Source: Nectonema munidae
Taxonomy: Eukaryota > Nematomorpha > Nectonematoida > Nectonematidae
Assembly: GCA_030549495.1 (NCBI GenBank)
Contig: JAUIRK010001021.1
Span: 310,001 to 374,000 of the forward strand
Direction of reading: 5' to 3'
DNA length: 64,000 nt
Within the stretch, counting starts at the first letter, position 1; each line of letters opens with the position of its first letter. A model generated the notes under the pieces. It was not told where the DNA came from. It saw nothing but the letters and a program-made list of their open reading frames with translations, and made no database searches. Shown in pieces: positions 57,201 to 64,000 of the stretch. The position numbers and the translations under genes are program-made.

Positions 57201-59289
57201 GCACAAGCTTGCAAACTTACTGGAAGTAAAGCAACGTCTACAATCTCAAAATGTATATCCATATTTTCGGGGAAAAGTCCCAGGCGAAATCTCAAAAAAT
57301 TTATAGAGCCAGACTGATAATGCAAATAAAGAGAAAGATTTGCTTTCAATCAATCAAACAAAGGAGATGAGAAACCTAGAAATTATAACAATATTGTTTG
57401 TTTGAAAAAAATTTAATTTATCAAAAATACTAGAAAAAACGCTTTATGACTTATTTACCTTTTGCTTACTCATTTGTAACTGGAAAATGTGGTTACTGTG
57501 ATAATCCTAGATAAAGCAGGAGTTATTTAGTCATTTGAGATTAGTCAAAAAATCGTCTTCGTCCTTTAAAAAGGTCGCTGGAATCAATTCGGTTAAATAC
57601 CATGTGCTCAACTATGATTTTTACATATGTGTAGCTCAACTTCATCATTCATCATTACTGTCATGTGATGTTTCAAAATGAGATGTGGTTTGATGAATAT
57701 CCTCAAACAAATGATAATTGCCTACCATTTGCAGTATGATTTCCATTTAGAGATGTAATCTCTCAAATCTTCCTCAGGCGCCTTTAAACCTTTTTTAATA
57801 AATAGACAAATTAAGAACCACGGTTGCATTAGAAGGCCGCACCAAAAAAGAAAAAATAATAAAGAAATTTTGCAAATTTAATGAAATCTAATTTTTTAAA
57901 AATTTTTTAGGGTTCTTTCCAAAAAAGTATTTTTTAACAAATCCTTTTAATAAAACAAAGAATATTATATATTCTGCATATATATATATTAATAAACTCT
58001 CTCTATATATTTATCACTGAATGTACTAGGGTCTTAATGATAATAATAATAATAACACTAGAGCATTCTTCACTTAAATCTTGTTAGAAAAGTAACGACC
58101 TTTTTGTTCATAGCCTCGTAATATGTTCAATGTTCATGTCTTAGTGTAGCACGTGGATACAGAAGAGTATTTGCCGATTAATTTGATGTCTTCAGTCCAT
58201 AAACACGAAATATCAACGCTTATCACCTGTAAGATATGATGCTTTCAGAAAAATATTTGCCTAGTTAGACTATACATTTTTGTTCTCAAAAATTGGATCT
58301 TTTTTAGATCTGTTAATATCATAAATTCAATAATTTTGAGAACACATCATAAATAAGTCTGCACCCTAACATATTAAAGTACAATTATAGATGAGTAACT
58401 TTACAAAATTTTGACTTTTTTAATTTCATATTGTTCGCCTAATTTTTCTGTTACTTCGCTATGCGAGCCACAAAACAAGAGGTTGAGCGCTGCTATTGAA
58501 AAAGAAAGTAGACGATTTTCCTTCAAATTTATGCTACTCAAGGGTTAAACCAGATTGTCATTGTTGAACGAACTGTCGACGACTGTCAATCATTTTCCTT
58601 TTTCAAAGAATTTCCAACAATTTTAATTCCGATTAAATTACATTATGCATTTTTCTTCCTCCACATCCTTTGAAATCTCATGTGTTACTATGAAGATTCA
58701 AATTCTTGTTTGCAAGATTGATTTTCCATAAAATAAATTTTTGAGAACTTTAATATTTAGATGTTGTTTGATCAACTTGACAGTTATTGACTGTTGTAAT
58801 ATTTTAAATGAACTGTCAAACAAAACAGTTTCATCGTTGACATGCCTAATTGCATCCGCCAACGTGATCTAAGCATACTCTTCATTTTTGTTTCAAGGAA
58901 TCGCTCTGTTTGAAACTTTTTCCAATTCGCACAACGTTATGTTCCACTGGCTCACCTTTGTTTCCTTCTCCACTCTGGTGTTGTGCATAGTTGCGCAGAT
59001 GCACTTCCTCAACAAAGCGCTCGACATTTTTGATGCTTCCGTTATCACGCCCCTTTACTACGTCTTATTCACGTCTTGTGTCATCATTTCTTCAACTTTT
59101 ACATTTTCCGAATTTGAGTCTCTTTCATTTGCCAAAATTTTAACCAATATATGCGGTTTCTCTGTCACAATCTTTGGAGTGTTTTTTGTAACGTATTTCA
59201 AGGATCTTTCTAAGATTCCCCAAGACTTTACTTCTCTCATCAAAACCTGCAGATTGGTTAAAGTTTCTGATTCTAGTCGTATATTATAA
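40455..59289 (+). CDS. NIPA-family magnesium transporter, five exons, 330 aa
   Basis: Multipass membrane protein of the NIPA/SLC57 family, which is known for Mg2+ transport at the plasma membrane and endosomes. Exons are 40455-40596, 49060-49116, 51904-52155, 56332-56481 and 58898-59289. All junctions are GT-AG and every intron is phase 1, so the reading frame is continuous. Nine hydrophobic segments can be read. Family hallmarks include the start 'YIGTLFAVFSSLFIGSSFIF' (residues 12-31), GQGGHAYLKDW (48-58), GEAFNFAAYALAP, LGALSVLITF, PRYGQTN, NKALDIF and TPLYY. Length matches human NIPA1/NIPA2 (329 and 360 aa). I cannot choose between NIPA1-like and NIPA2-like, so no symbol is given. The introns (8463, 2787, 4176 and 2416 bp) are packed with transposons, but no exon is damaged. 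AATAAA lies at 59437-59442, 148 bp after the stop. The start is the first Met in the family-typical position. A TTTATTTAG just upstream could be a splice or trans-splice acceptor, which I cannot test. Confidence 0.93.
40640..41365. mobile_element. hAT MITE with perfect 8-bp target duplication in NIPA intron 1
   Basis: Ends CAGGGTTGTGAAGTCGG and inverted CCGACTTTACAACCCTG. Perfect 8-bp direct repeats GTTTCTAC at 40632-40639 and 41366-41373. Both ends carry GACTCCG-type subterminal repeats (GACTTCGACTCCGCCTCCGA, ACGACTCCGACTT). The interior is AT-rich with no frame. It begins 43 bp after the end of exon 1. Confidence 0.93.
41649..41768 (+). mobile_element. TTAA MITE, related subfamily
   Basis: 120 bp between TTAA sites (41645-41648, 41769-41772). 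Ends CCCTTTGAGGACC and inverted GCCTCAAAGGG. The centre has GTCTGCTTTTTTTTCAATG, shared in style with the other copies. Confidence 0.85.
41905..42180 (-). mobile_element. tRNA-derived SINE in NIPA intron 1
   Basis: On the - strand, head GGATAGCGCCGGGGGTTAGA, B box GGATTCGATTCCC (42106-42118), then a body with GCCGTCACAAAGGGCATCCG, a sequence style common in 3' ends of animal SINE/LINE pairs. It is GC-richer than the intron. Confidence 0.7.
42690..42819 (+). mobile_element. TTAA MITE (piggyBac-type), second copy
   Basis: 130 bp between TTAA sites (42686-42689, 42820-42823). Ends CCCATTAAGTTCC and inverted GTACTTAATGGG. The core is the reverse complement of the 55.25-kb copy over about 85 bp with few changes, which establishes a family. 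Confidence 0.9.
42915..42990 (+). mobile_element. TTAA MITE, single end only
   Basis: TTAA at 42911-42914 then CCCGTTGAGGACAAAATGC, like the left end of the 41.65-kb copy. The other end is not seen; a TTTA microsatellite begins at about 42988. Confidence 0.45.
42985..43014. repeat. (TTTA)n microsatellite
   Basis: About six TTTA units. Confidence 0.9.
43330..45287. mobile_element. Long near-perfect palindrome, foldback-like, 948-bp arms
   Basis: Arms 43330-44277 and 44340-45287 are inverted copies around a 62-bp spacer (44278-44339); the axis is at 44308.5. I see about two base differences in the part covered by translated frames. Each arm is made of subrepeats: a 28-bp unit close to ATTCATCTCCAACCTGTATA-CTACGATA (about six at the outer end, more inside), a module with CTAGATGTAAGATTTGATAT and CCTCATTCGGGGAGA occurring twice, and a 161-bp direct repeat (43911 and 44072). 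Long inverted arms built of tandem subrepeats with a short middle are the design of Drosophila Foldback/Galileo elements. No transposase and no clear target duplication are seen. The frames here (43911, 44072 and mirror images) are repeat artefacts. Confidence 0.93.
45300..47900. repeat. Modular repeat block next to the palindrome
   Basis: Built of recurring modules: an 87-bp unit twice in tandem (45332-45505); a 115-bp module with GATTCTGAGAGTAGAGTCGC three times (45495, 45728, 46382); a short module AAATAAAAGTAGACTACGAT four times; a 258-bp tandem duplication (about 46723-46980 and 46981-47238); and a unit of about 320 bp with TAATTTTCGACAGTTTT twice (47240-47555 and about 47556-47890). Copies are 90-97% alike by eye. 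The order suggests repeated unequal exchange. Confidence 0.85.
46723..47274 (+). pseudogene. Duplicated coding-like stretch, unidentified
   Basis: Within the 258-bp duplication one frame reads KDVVK.MRDKNSLRSQTRNA and then CVHLSSHNYALKSINNMIYS in both copies. Its codon use (CTG CGC, ACG CGT, GTG GTG AAG) is richer than the surroundings. The second copy stays open to 47274. I do not recognise it. It could be a captured exon spread by the repeat. Confidence 0.3.
48187..48241. repeat. (GTA)n(TTA)n microsatellite
   Basis: Three GTA units followed by about 15 TTA units. Confidence 0.95.
48853..48978 (-). mobile_element. TTAA MITE, degenerate copy
   Basis: Left flank CTAA (mutated TTAA), right flank TTAA (48979-48982). 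The start CCCTTTAGAGACTAGTGTCA and the end TTCAAAATTTTAGTCCTCAT follow the reverse complement of the 41.65-kb copy. Confidence 0.65.
49060..49116 (+). CDS. NIPA exon 2 (57 bp)
   Basis: A tiny exon coding residues 49-66 (QGGHAYLKDWIWWFGLIT), one of the best conserved blocks of the family. The acceptor is TTTGAAAG|GTCAAGG and the donor ACAA|GTAATG. It is too short to show as an open frame of its own and was found by looking for the missing block between exons 1 and 3. The split ATG (Met67) formed with exon 3 confirms the phase. Confidence 0.9.
49660..49740 (+). mobile_element. Possible LINE 3' tail
   Basis: AAATAAATCTAATCTAATCT-like short repeat following an AT-rich stretch, as in the 3' ends of CR1/L2-type LINEs. 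No protein motif is clear upstream. Confidence 0.3.
50091..51665 (-). mobile_element. piggyBac-like transposase relic in NIPA intron 2
   Basis: On the - strand: FDEQLDPCRSKCKFIQYMPSK (about 51180-51120, family DEQL..FRGRC.FRQY.PSKP), TSYVGTIRAYKKKNKDAP (about 50900), AALLRNDRASTSKDK and a C-terminal CRTCHKNKTRTSYP zinc-like motif (about 50450). Inverted ends include CCGGTCAATTGACCAG (left) and CCGGTCAAATGACCAG (right), with a TTAA at 50087-50090 on the left only. Many breaks. Its ends differ from those of the small TTAA MITEs, so it is not their obvious parent. Confidence 0.75.
51904..52155 (+). CDS. NIPA exon 3
   Basis: Codes residues 68-150, including GEAFNFAAYALAP, three membrane segments and the loop HSPKDPSISSIEEF. 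The acceptor is TTATTAG|TGGG and the donor GTTG|GTGAGT. The open frame extends about 80 bases further upstream, but that part is intron: it does not resemble the family, and the acceptor restores the conserved join. Confidence 0.92.
52970..54944 (+). mobile_element. hAT relic in copy B, ZBED-type
   Basis: Same element and site as in copy A, with flanking 8-mers TTCTATCT (52962-52969) and TTTTAGCT (54945-54952). The transposase is better preserved in places: LRSSELVKLKHIFLSNDTVR, QLDETMDAANLAQPCVYVQY, DSFLLCETLSGRTTSREIFD and SLNLALQGKEITVLHCHNK. Multiple stops and shifts. It is a transposon relic and not a host ZBED gene. Confidence 0.83.
55252..55381 (-). mobile_element. TTAA MITE (piggyBac-type), filled site in copy B
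   Basis: 130 bp flanked by TTAA (55248-55251 and 55382-55385). Ends CCCATTTAAGACC and inverted GGTCGTAAATGGG. Copy A has the intact empty site GCTTTAAATTAAA at 38611-38623. The core (CAGACGATATC, CGCAGACGATTTATATT) is repeated in inverse at 42690-42819. Confidence 0.92.
56332..56481 (+). CDS. NIPA exon 4
   Basis: Codes residues 152-200 with the fifth and sixth membrane segments around PRYGQTN. The acceptor chosen is TTTACCTAG|AATTTC. A second AG nine bases downstream (CTAG|TCTATC) keeps the same frame and would drop three residues, so alternative use is possible. The donor is ATAG|GTATTT. Confidence 0.88.
56955..57215. repeat. Two tandem copies of a unit of about 140 bp in NIPA intron 4
   Basis: Both copies contain TTATTCATCGCATAATTT (second: AATTCATCGCATAATTT) and AAAGAAAACAAA.ATTAC.CTG. 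Diverged. Confidence 0.6.
57216..58897 (+). other. Remainder of NIPA intron 4
   Basis: AT-rich, no frame or known element. It contains a TAA microsatellite near 58037 and one end of a possible TTAA MITE (CTCAAGGGTTAA at about 58542), whose other end is not visible. Confidence 0.5.
58898..59289 (+). CDS. NIPA exon 5 (stop codon)
   Basis: Codes residues 202-330 and ends ATA TTA TAA. It contains the last three membrane segments, the NKALDIFDASVITPLYY block, and a short polar tail after YFKDLSK. The acceptor is TTTCAAG|GAATCG. The tail is shorter than in vertebrate NIPA2. Confidence 0.93.
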
Positions 59290-59442
59290 AATTGCTTTTA
59301 AAAACGTTATCTCATTTTTTTAAATGAACATTCAATATATTTTAACTTGGTTTAAATTATTCCTACGATTTTCATCTTATTCCTATTCCTCTAAATGTTG
59401 GCTTTATCGCTATTATTTTTTTATAAGAATTTATTTAATAAA

Positions 59443-60040
59443 TATTTATTATATAAACGGGTGTGATCAACTTTACCAATATTTAGAGTTTATATAATTC
59501 CCCATTTTATGAACTTAGGCGTATTGAGACTGTGTGCTATTTTGATGTTACGAATTTTTAGTAGTTCTTTCAAAATTTTATTCAACATTAGGACATTAGT
59601 TTGCAAAATAACAAAGATTGAAATGTTAGTTTTCCAATGTATAAATTTATTATTCCTTAAATTAGAATTCAACAGTATAACCTTTTTTGTGTTCGTGGTG
59701 ATTTTTATGACTTATTCACTCGCACAACAACATGTCATTAGATTTTTATTGCTTAACTTTTCAAGATTAAAACCTTAATTTCGTTAGAATATGAGAACAT
59801 ATGTGTACAGTGTGTACCTAACTTCATCACATGCTCCTTCTTCAAGCCTCTGCATAAAGTTACCTTGCCCTCATTTCTACTCAGTTCTCTCTTCGTTTTC
59901 AAATAATATACTTTGAAAGAAGTAACAAAAATAAAGCTAATCATCACTAGAAAGCGGAAATTACTAATAATAATATGCAAATTCTTACGTTACCTAAATG
60001 TTCAATATACGTTTTTTGAAATAGAAATATTAATTATTTC
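59443..60040. other. DNA downstream of NIPA, nothing firm
   Basis: A hydrophobic + strand frame (59509-59778) looks like chance translation of T-rich DNA. Confidence 0.45.
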
Positions 60041-60047
60041 TATAATT

Positions 60048-60205
60048 CGGAGGCGTGAGTAAGGTTGGTTAGGTACGGGGCTTCAACTTAAAGTCTTGGG
60101 TTCGATCCCGTATCCAGGCTCCTTTCTTCATATTTCGATACGAGCGTCGCAATTGTGCCTTCCCGATGAAAACCCCCATGGTACCTTTACTTTTATATTA
60201 AAAGA
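60048..60205 (+). mobile_element. tRNA-derived SINE, family S1, best copy
   Basis: Head GGCGTGAGTAAGGTTGGTTA, B box GGGTTCGATCCC (60098-60109), body CTTTCTTCATATTTCGATAC, and tail ATGAAAACCCCCATGG then GGTACCTTTACTTTT. The B box fits the Pol III consensus. It cannot fold as a tRNA with paired ends, so it is a SINE rather than a tRNA gene. Confidence 0.75.
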
Positions 60206-60607
60206 TTTTATATGTTCATATATTGAAATTTTTACACTACCAATTGACGATTGACATTCATCAACCCATCAAATCAAAAAAGTTAAGGGATTTTAGTGGT
60301 GTCTGTAAGTGCTAACCTTACGACGTTATTGGTTATTGGTTATTGTTTTTTTAGTTATTGGATAATCTAATCCACGATGACATGTAAATTAATATTAAAA
60401 ATGGGTGTATCTATCGCCTTTGAAAATATTTAATATTTTATGTGGAAAAGAAATCTCTCATTATATCGCTGCCGTCTTGTTTTATCACGAAGTAATATTG
60501 ATTGCTTGAGGATCTATATATTTCTTTTTTCTGCGTAGGTTTCGAATAAATATTTAATTTGAAGAAGTTATTCTACTTCTTTGTTTGTTGTTTGTTTGTT
60601 GAACAAT

Positions 60608-60847
60608 TCATACCCCAACCTCGTTTCCATTAATCATATATCGCAATAAATCATTGTTATGGAATATAAAGGCGAACAATTTAATCAAAGCATCAAAACT
60701 TGCTGCTCTTAACAATGCGTTAACATGCAGGTAGCGTGACTGCGCAAACAATACCGCCATATCTCTACTCGTACGCTCTTCCGATATAAAGCATTCTTGC
60801 TTTGCAAATTGATTCAATAAGAGATTAAACAACAAAAATTTGACCAA
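60608..60847 (-). CDS. Unidentified 79-codon open frame, possible exon
   Basis: Open frame with richer and more even codon use than its surroundings (for example GAA GAG CGT ACG AGT AGA GAT ATG GCG). It reads EERTSRDMAVLFAQSRYL, then HVNALLRAASFDALIKLF. I do not recognise it. It could be a terminal exon or a repeat-derived piece. It lies downstream of the receptor stop on the same strand, and no splice partner was found. Confidence 0.25.
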   Translation of the reverse strand: MVKFLLFNLLLNQFAKQECFISEERTSRDMAVLFAQSRYLHVNALLRAASFDALIKLFAFIFHNNDLLRYMINGNEVGV

Positions 60848-60849
60848 AA

Positions 60850-61400
60850 ATTGTGAGCATCAATAAAACTAAAAGAATTAAAAAATGCTTCTAAAAAACA
60901 TTTAAACAAAAAAAATAGTAGACTTCTTTCTTAGCGTGTTTGATCTCTAGATTTTGGTTTAGGCAGGTTTAACCGACTGGTTCATTTTTATAAAAATTAA
61001 TGCCGTTTCAATTTTACAATTGTCGGTGATTTACGGATTCACTTTCGGAAATGTGGTCAATTTTTCCGTTTGTTCATAGTGATTACAGTGTTGTGTGCTG
61101 AGTATCATACGAGAGTAGTGTCATTAGAAACATCTAAGTCTAAAATATCGAGAATCTTAAAGGCGTACGTGTTTAAAAAGTGAAACGAGAGACGGCTTGG
61201 GCCTCAAAAGTAACAAATGCGGATTCAGATTTATTTGTTTGACCGAAGAGCGGTTTCCACTAATAAATAAGTAAATGCGAGGCCGGGCGGGTGCGGACAA
61301 ATTTTTACAACGCACGCACGCTTCTAGTAACTTCTATAAACATTAGTTCTTCGATCGTTTTAATTTCTGTACAACTAATAACAAAGCTTAAAACATATAT
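60850..61400. other. Presumed 3' flank of the receptor gene
   Basis: Contains a GC-richer stretch (61140-61320, with GCGAGGCCGGGCGGGTGCGG) unlike its surroundings. No frame or structure is recognised. It could be regulatory DNA or a repeat. Confidence 0.4.
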
Positions 61401-61459
61401 TTTATTCAAGTACTTCTTTGAGAGACTTCTTCTTAAAAATAGAAAAAATTTATCATAAA

Positions 61460-61719
61460 TTAAGTTAAAAAAGAAGTTTCTCCCATGTTCTTTGTTATTA
61501 ATTCCTTGACTGAAAGCTTTATATTTTTTGCCTTTAACCTTGCTTCCGGTTCTCTGCTCCAGCATTCTTTCATTATGGTGGTCAGTGGTAATAAAATTTC
61601 GTCGCACAGCCATTCATCCTTGATACTTGGTCTCAGATAGTAAAGCTGTTTCATGATTTCGTAGCTGGGATTGATATCAATGTATTTGTAATTTGCAACT
61701 TGATACTTCGGCGGCCTTT
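61460..61719 (-). CDS. TGF-beta/BMP receptor kinase, last coding exon (partial gene)
   Basis: Codes 85 residues plus stop, beginning RPPKYQVANY and containing LRPSIKDEW, MKECWSREPEARL and IKLSVKEL. This is the end (subdomains X-XI) of a Ser/Thr receptor kinase. Arg in EARL is the invariant kinase Arg of subdomain XI. The form 'MKECW...ARL.A..IK..V..L' is closer to type I receptors (ALK group, ARLTALRIKKTL) than to type II, where the region reads ECWDHDAEARLSA. The acceptor on the - strand is CATCTTAAG|AAAGG, with a second possible AG four bases later in the exon. A reverse TTTATT (polyadenylation signal AATAAA) sits at 61401-61406, just after the stop. Upstream exons should lie to the right; I found no other convincing kinase exon up to 64000. 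The tail GETSFLT after the kinase domain is short. Confidence 0.8.
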
Positions 61720-64000
61720 CTTAAGATGAAAAAAGATTAATATCAACTTCTAACGCTAAATAATATAGCAATCTTGATAAAATTATTATGATGATTAAGT
61801 GTAAAATTTTGTATAGTTTACGTTTCAAGAAAACCTTAATTCATTTGCAATCCCTTTCTTCTCCAGTTATTTTTAAGCCTCCATAAAGCATTTTTAACGG
61901 CTCTCTTTGTTAAATATAAATCAATGGTTTCACTTATTTTTATAGATGCGCAGATAGCACTAAATATTTGAAATAAAAGTGTAAAGTAGGCAAATTTTTT
62001 ATCCTTATGAACCCCAAAAATAAAGAAGCTCATATGCCTCATCATTATATCTTGTCGTATTCTGAATTCTTGGATTAACAAAATTTCTACCAGTGTATAA
62101 AATTTATAAAGAATCAAAACCTCAAAATAAAATAAGTATAAATAATATTTATGTTTAAAGCTAAAAAAAATTTCACAAATGGTTACTTCAACTTTTATCC
62201 TACGACAAAGTAAAGAAAATAGTGCACAGTCTTTAGGCATAAACTAAAATTTATAGGCAAATTTTATTAAAATATTGCACTCCCTTTGTAAGCAAGTACT
62301 TTCGCAGTCTATCTTAAAAATATATAATGAAAAATAAACTTTTATTATTTTGTCTGTGGGATTAACAAACGCTACAATCGTGTTTAAAAGAAATTAGTTT
62401 GATTTGAAGCATTGTCGGTTTTGGAATGTGAATGTCGGAATAAGAAGGAAAAACACATTGAATAAATCGGTTGCACTCAGTAGCAATCCCTGCTTTAGTA
62501 TCAACAGCTTTACTATTGGGTGAAAAAAGTTCGACAGCTTTTCATTTATTATTTTCATTTGTTATGAAAAAATATTTGGCAAAAATAATTTAGATTATAT
62601 TTCAAGCTGTGCGTTAGAGTAGAGTCGAACTGTTAGTGGAACATTGTGTATTAGATGGAATATATTGCGATATACATCAACTGCGATATGTAACTTTCAG
62701 ATAGAGTAGATAATTCTACGTTCCTCCTCCTATCTCGTCACCACGTTAAGCTTTAAAGCATATTAATTAAACCAATTTATGCATCTCATATTTATTTCAT
62801 TATCAAAATAGAATGAAATTGTTGTTGGTTCCAATTTTTTTTCACTATTGTAAAGAAAAAAATGAAGAGTGAAAAATTAAACTCATAAAGCTTAAAAAAT
62901 CTTGGAACATTCAATCAAAAATTCTTTATAAGAAGGAAAAATCTACTTCTTAGAGCGTACAAAGAATGCCAACTGATAAGTTGTGATGAGCGTAATAAAA
63001 AAGCGAAAATTGCACAACTGTGAGTACATATGAGTTTATTCGTTGTCATGCACATCGATAGAGTTAATACATTCGATGCATTCACCAATTTGCAAATTGA
63101 CAAAGCATAGAATAAAAAAGCATGCTTCTAAGAAAAAGAAGATAAATATATGATTTCATCGAAAATGACATAATCTTATTCATGCTATGGTGAATATAAA
63201 CTTATTAATGTTAATCTATTTCCATTATGAGGGCGAATAATGCATTTTGCCTACTGACAATAAAAGCTGACTACGTCTAGCTAGGCTAACTTGCAAAAAC
63301 ACTTTTTTATGCCAAGATTACGCTTAGTCTAAGATATCGGTATGCGCCATTTTGTTGGTGAATTGTTATCGCTCATTTTGGCAGTTCGCCTTTCTTATTG
63401 GCCAATCTTATATGCATTCTAATATTCCTGATAGAAATTTGGCTTATAGTCACTATGAGTTGGTGGAACACACATTTCTCTTACGGTGTCACACTATATT
63501 ACGTTTGGTGTTTCCTTTCATTCACTTAATATTACAAGATAATTTAATTTAGTACATATGTTGTTTAATATATTTTTTGTGCAAATTGCAAGACACATGT
63601 TTAGGTGAGCTTTATACTTTGTTTTGAAAATAATTCTACCTATAAAAGATACAAATTTAAAAACTAAATGTGTAGGAGAAATTGATTTATTATTAGTAAA
63701 GCATATCATGTAATATATGCTGTTCTGCCCTAAAATCATAGACTAAATCGTGCGTAATTAAAGTATGATTATTGCCAAGACCTTTGATCTATAAGATTTT
63801 CTCTTTTCCTATATAGCAAATAATTTACTTAAATACATTTTAAAAAGATAATTACTATTCTACTCGAAACGAATTGTTTGAAATGTGAATAACCTATATT
63901 ATTTGCTTATTAAATGCATTCCTTGACTGAAAACACAAACTAATAATCTCAACTATTAAATTATTGATCTCAACAATGCATAATTATGCTGTTGTAATAG
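61720..64000. other. Presumed intron of the receptor kinase gene
   Basis: Lies upstream of the last exon on the - strand. I searched both strands for other kinase blocks (HRDLK, DLG, APE, WE) and saw none. The - strand frame 61836-62240 is not kinase-like enough to call. Confidence 0.45.

Noticed and set aside
59509-59778. Hydrophobic 89-codon frame after NIPA
   Set aside because: T-rich DNA gives Phe/Leu-rich chance frames; no splice link and no family match.
61836-62240. Second kinase exon candidate on the - strand
   Set aside because: AYFTLLFQIFSAICA vaguely resembles subdomain IX, but the invariant Asp and Trp-Glu are missing and splice sites do not fit.

Overview
The window looks like nuclear DNA of an AT-rich invertebrate animal. 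It is roughly 70% A+T by eye, it has introns of 2.4 to 8.5 kb with GT-AG borders, and it carries many animal-type mobile elements: several LINE clades, a Penelope-like element, hAT and piggyBac DNA transposons, tRNA-derived SINEs, MITEs and satellites. Nothing visible fixes the species.

Two host genes can be supported. (1) A complete five-exon NIPA-family magnesium transporter gene on the + strand (40455-59289, 330 aa). Its introns hold almost all the elements of the right third. (2) The last coding exon of a TGF-beta/BMP-type receptor kinase on the - strand (61460-61719), whose other exons must lie beyond the right edge.

Layout. 1-7.5 kb: AT-rich DNA, a weak LINE trace, a ZBED-type hAT relic (3048-5387) and a small internally deleted hAT (6509-6811). 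7.6-10.7 kb: an unidentified GC-richer coding-like relic followed by a Penelope-like element. 10.7-14.8 kb: minisatellite, SINEs and the right end of a dispersed repeat. 14.85-27 kb: three LINEs. The best preserved (- strand, about 17.03-25.2 kb) is split by a 3.7-kb insert that includes a GGTACC-rich tandem array. Another (+ strand, 25.27-27.0 kb) is split by a 476-bp MITE with an exact 10-bp target duplication. 27.1-33.8 kb: two oppositely oriented relics of one RNase-H-bearing LINE family, with a satellite, a SINE and a palindromic MITE between them. 34.5-40 kb: another LINE relic, cut by a 3.15-kb dispersed repeat that itself contains a hAT. 40.4-59.3 kb: the NIPA gene. Intron 1 holds a hAT MITE with a perfect 8-bp duplication, TTAA MITEs, a 1.96-kb near-perfect palindrome built of tandem subrepeats, and a modular repeat block. 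Intron 2 holds a piggyBac transposase relic. Intron 3 holds a second copy of the dispersed repeat. 59.4-64 kb: a SINE, the receptor exon and unexplained DNA.

The two host genes show no functional link. The most interesting structures are the foldback-like palindrome in NIPA intron 1, a short almost identical tract inside two otherwise about 80% identical repeats (likely gene conversion), a MITE whose empty site is present in the sister repeat of the same window, and the nested LINE insertions.
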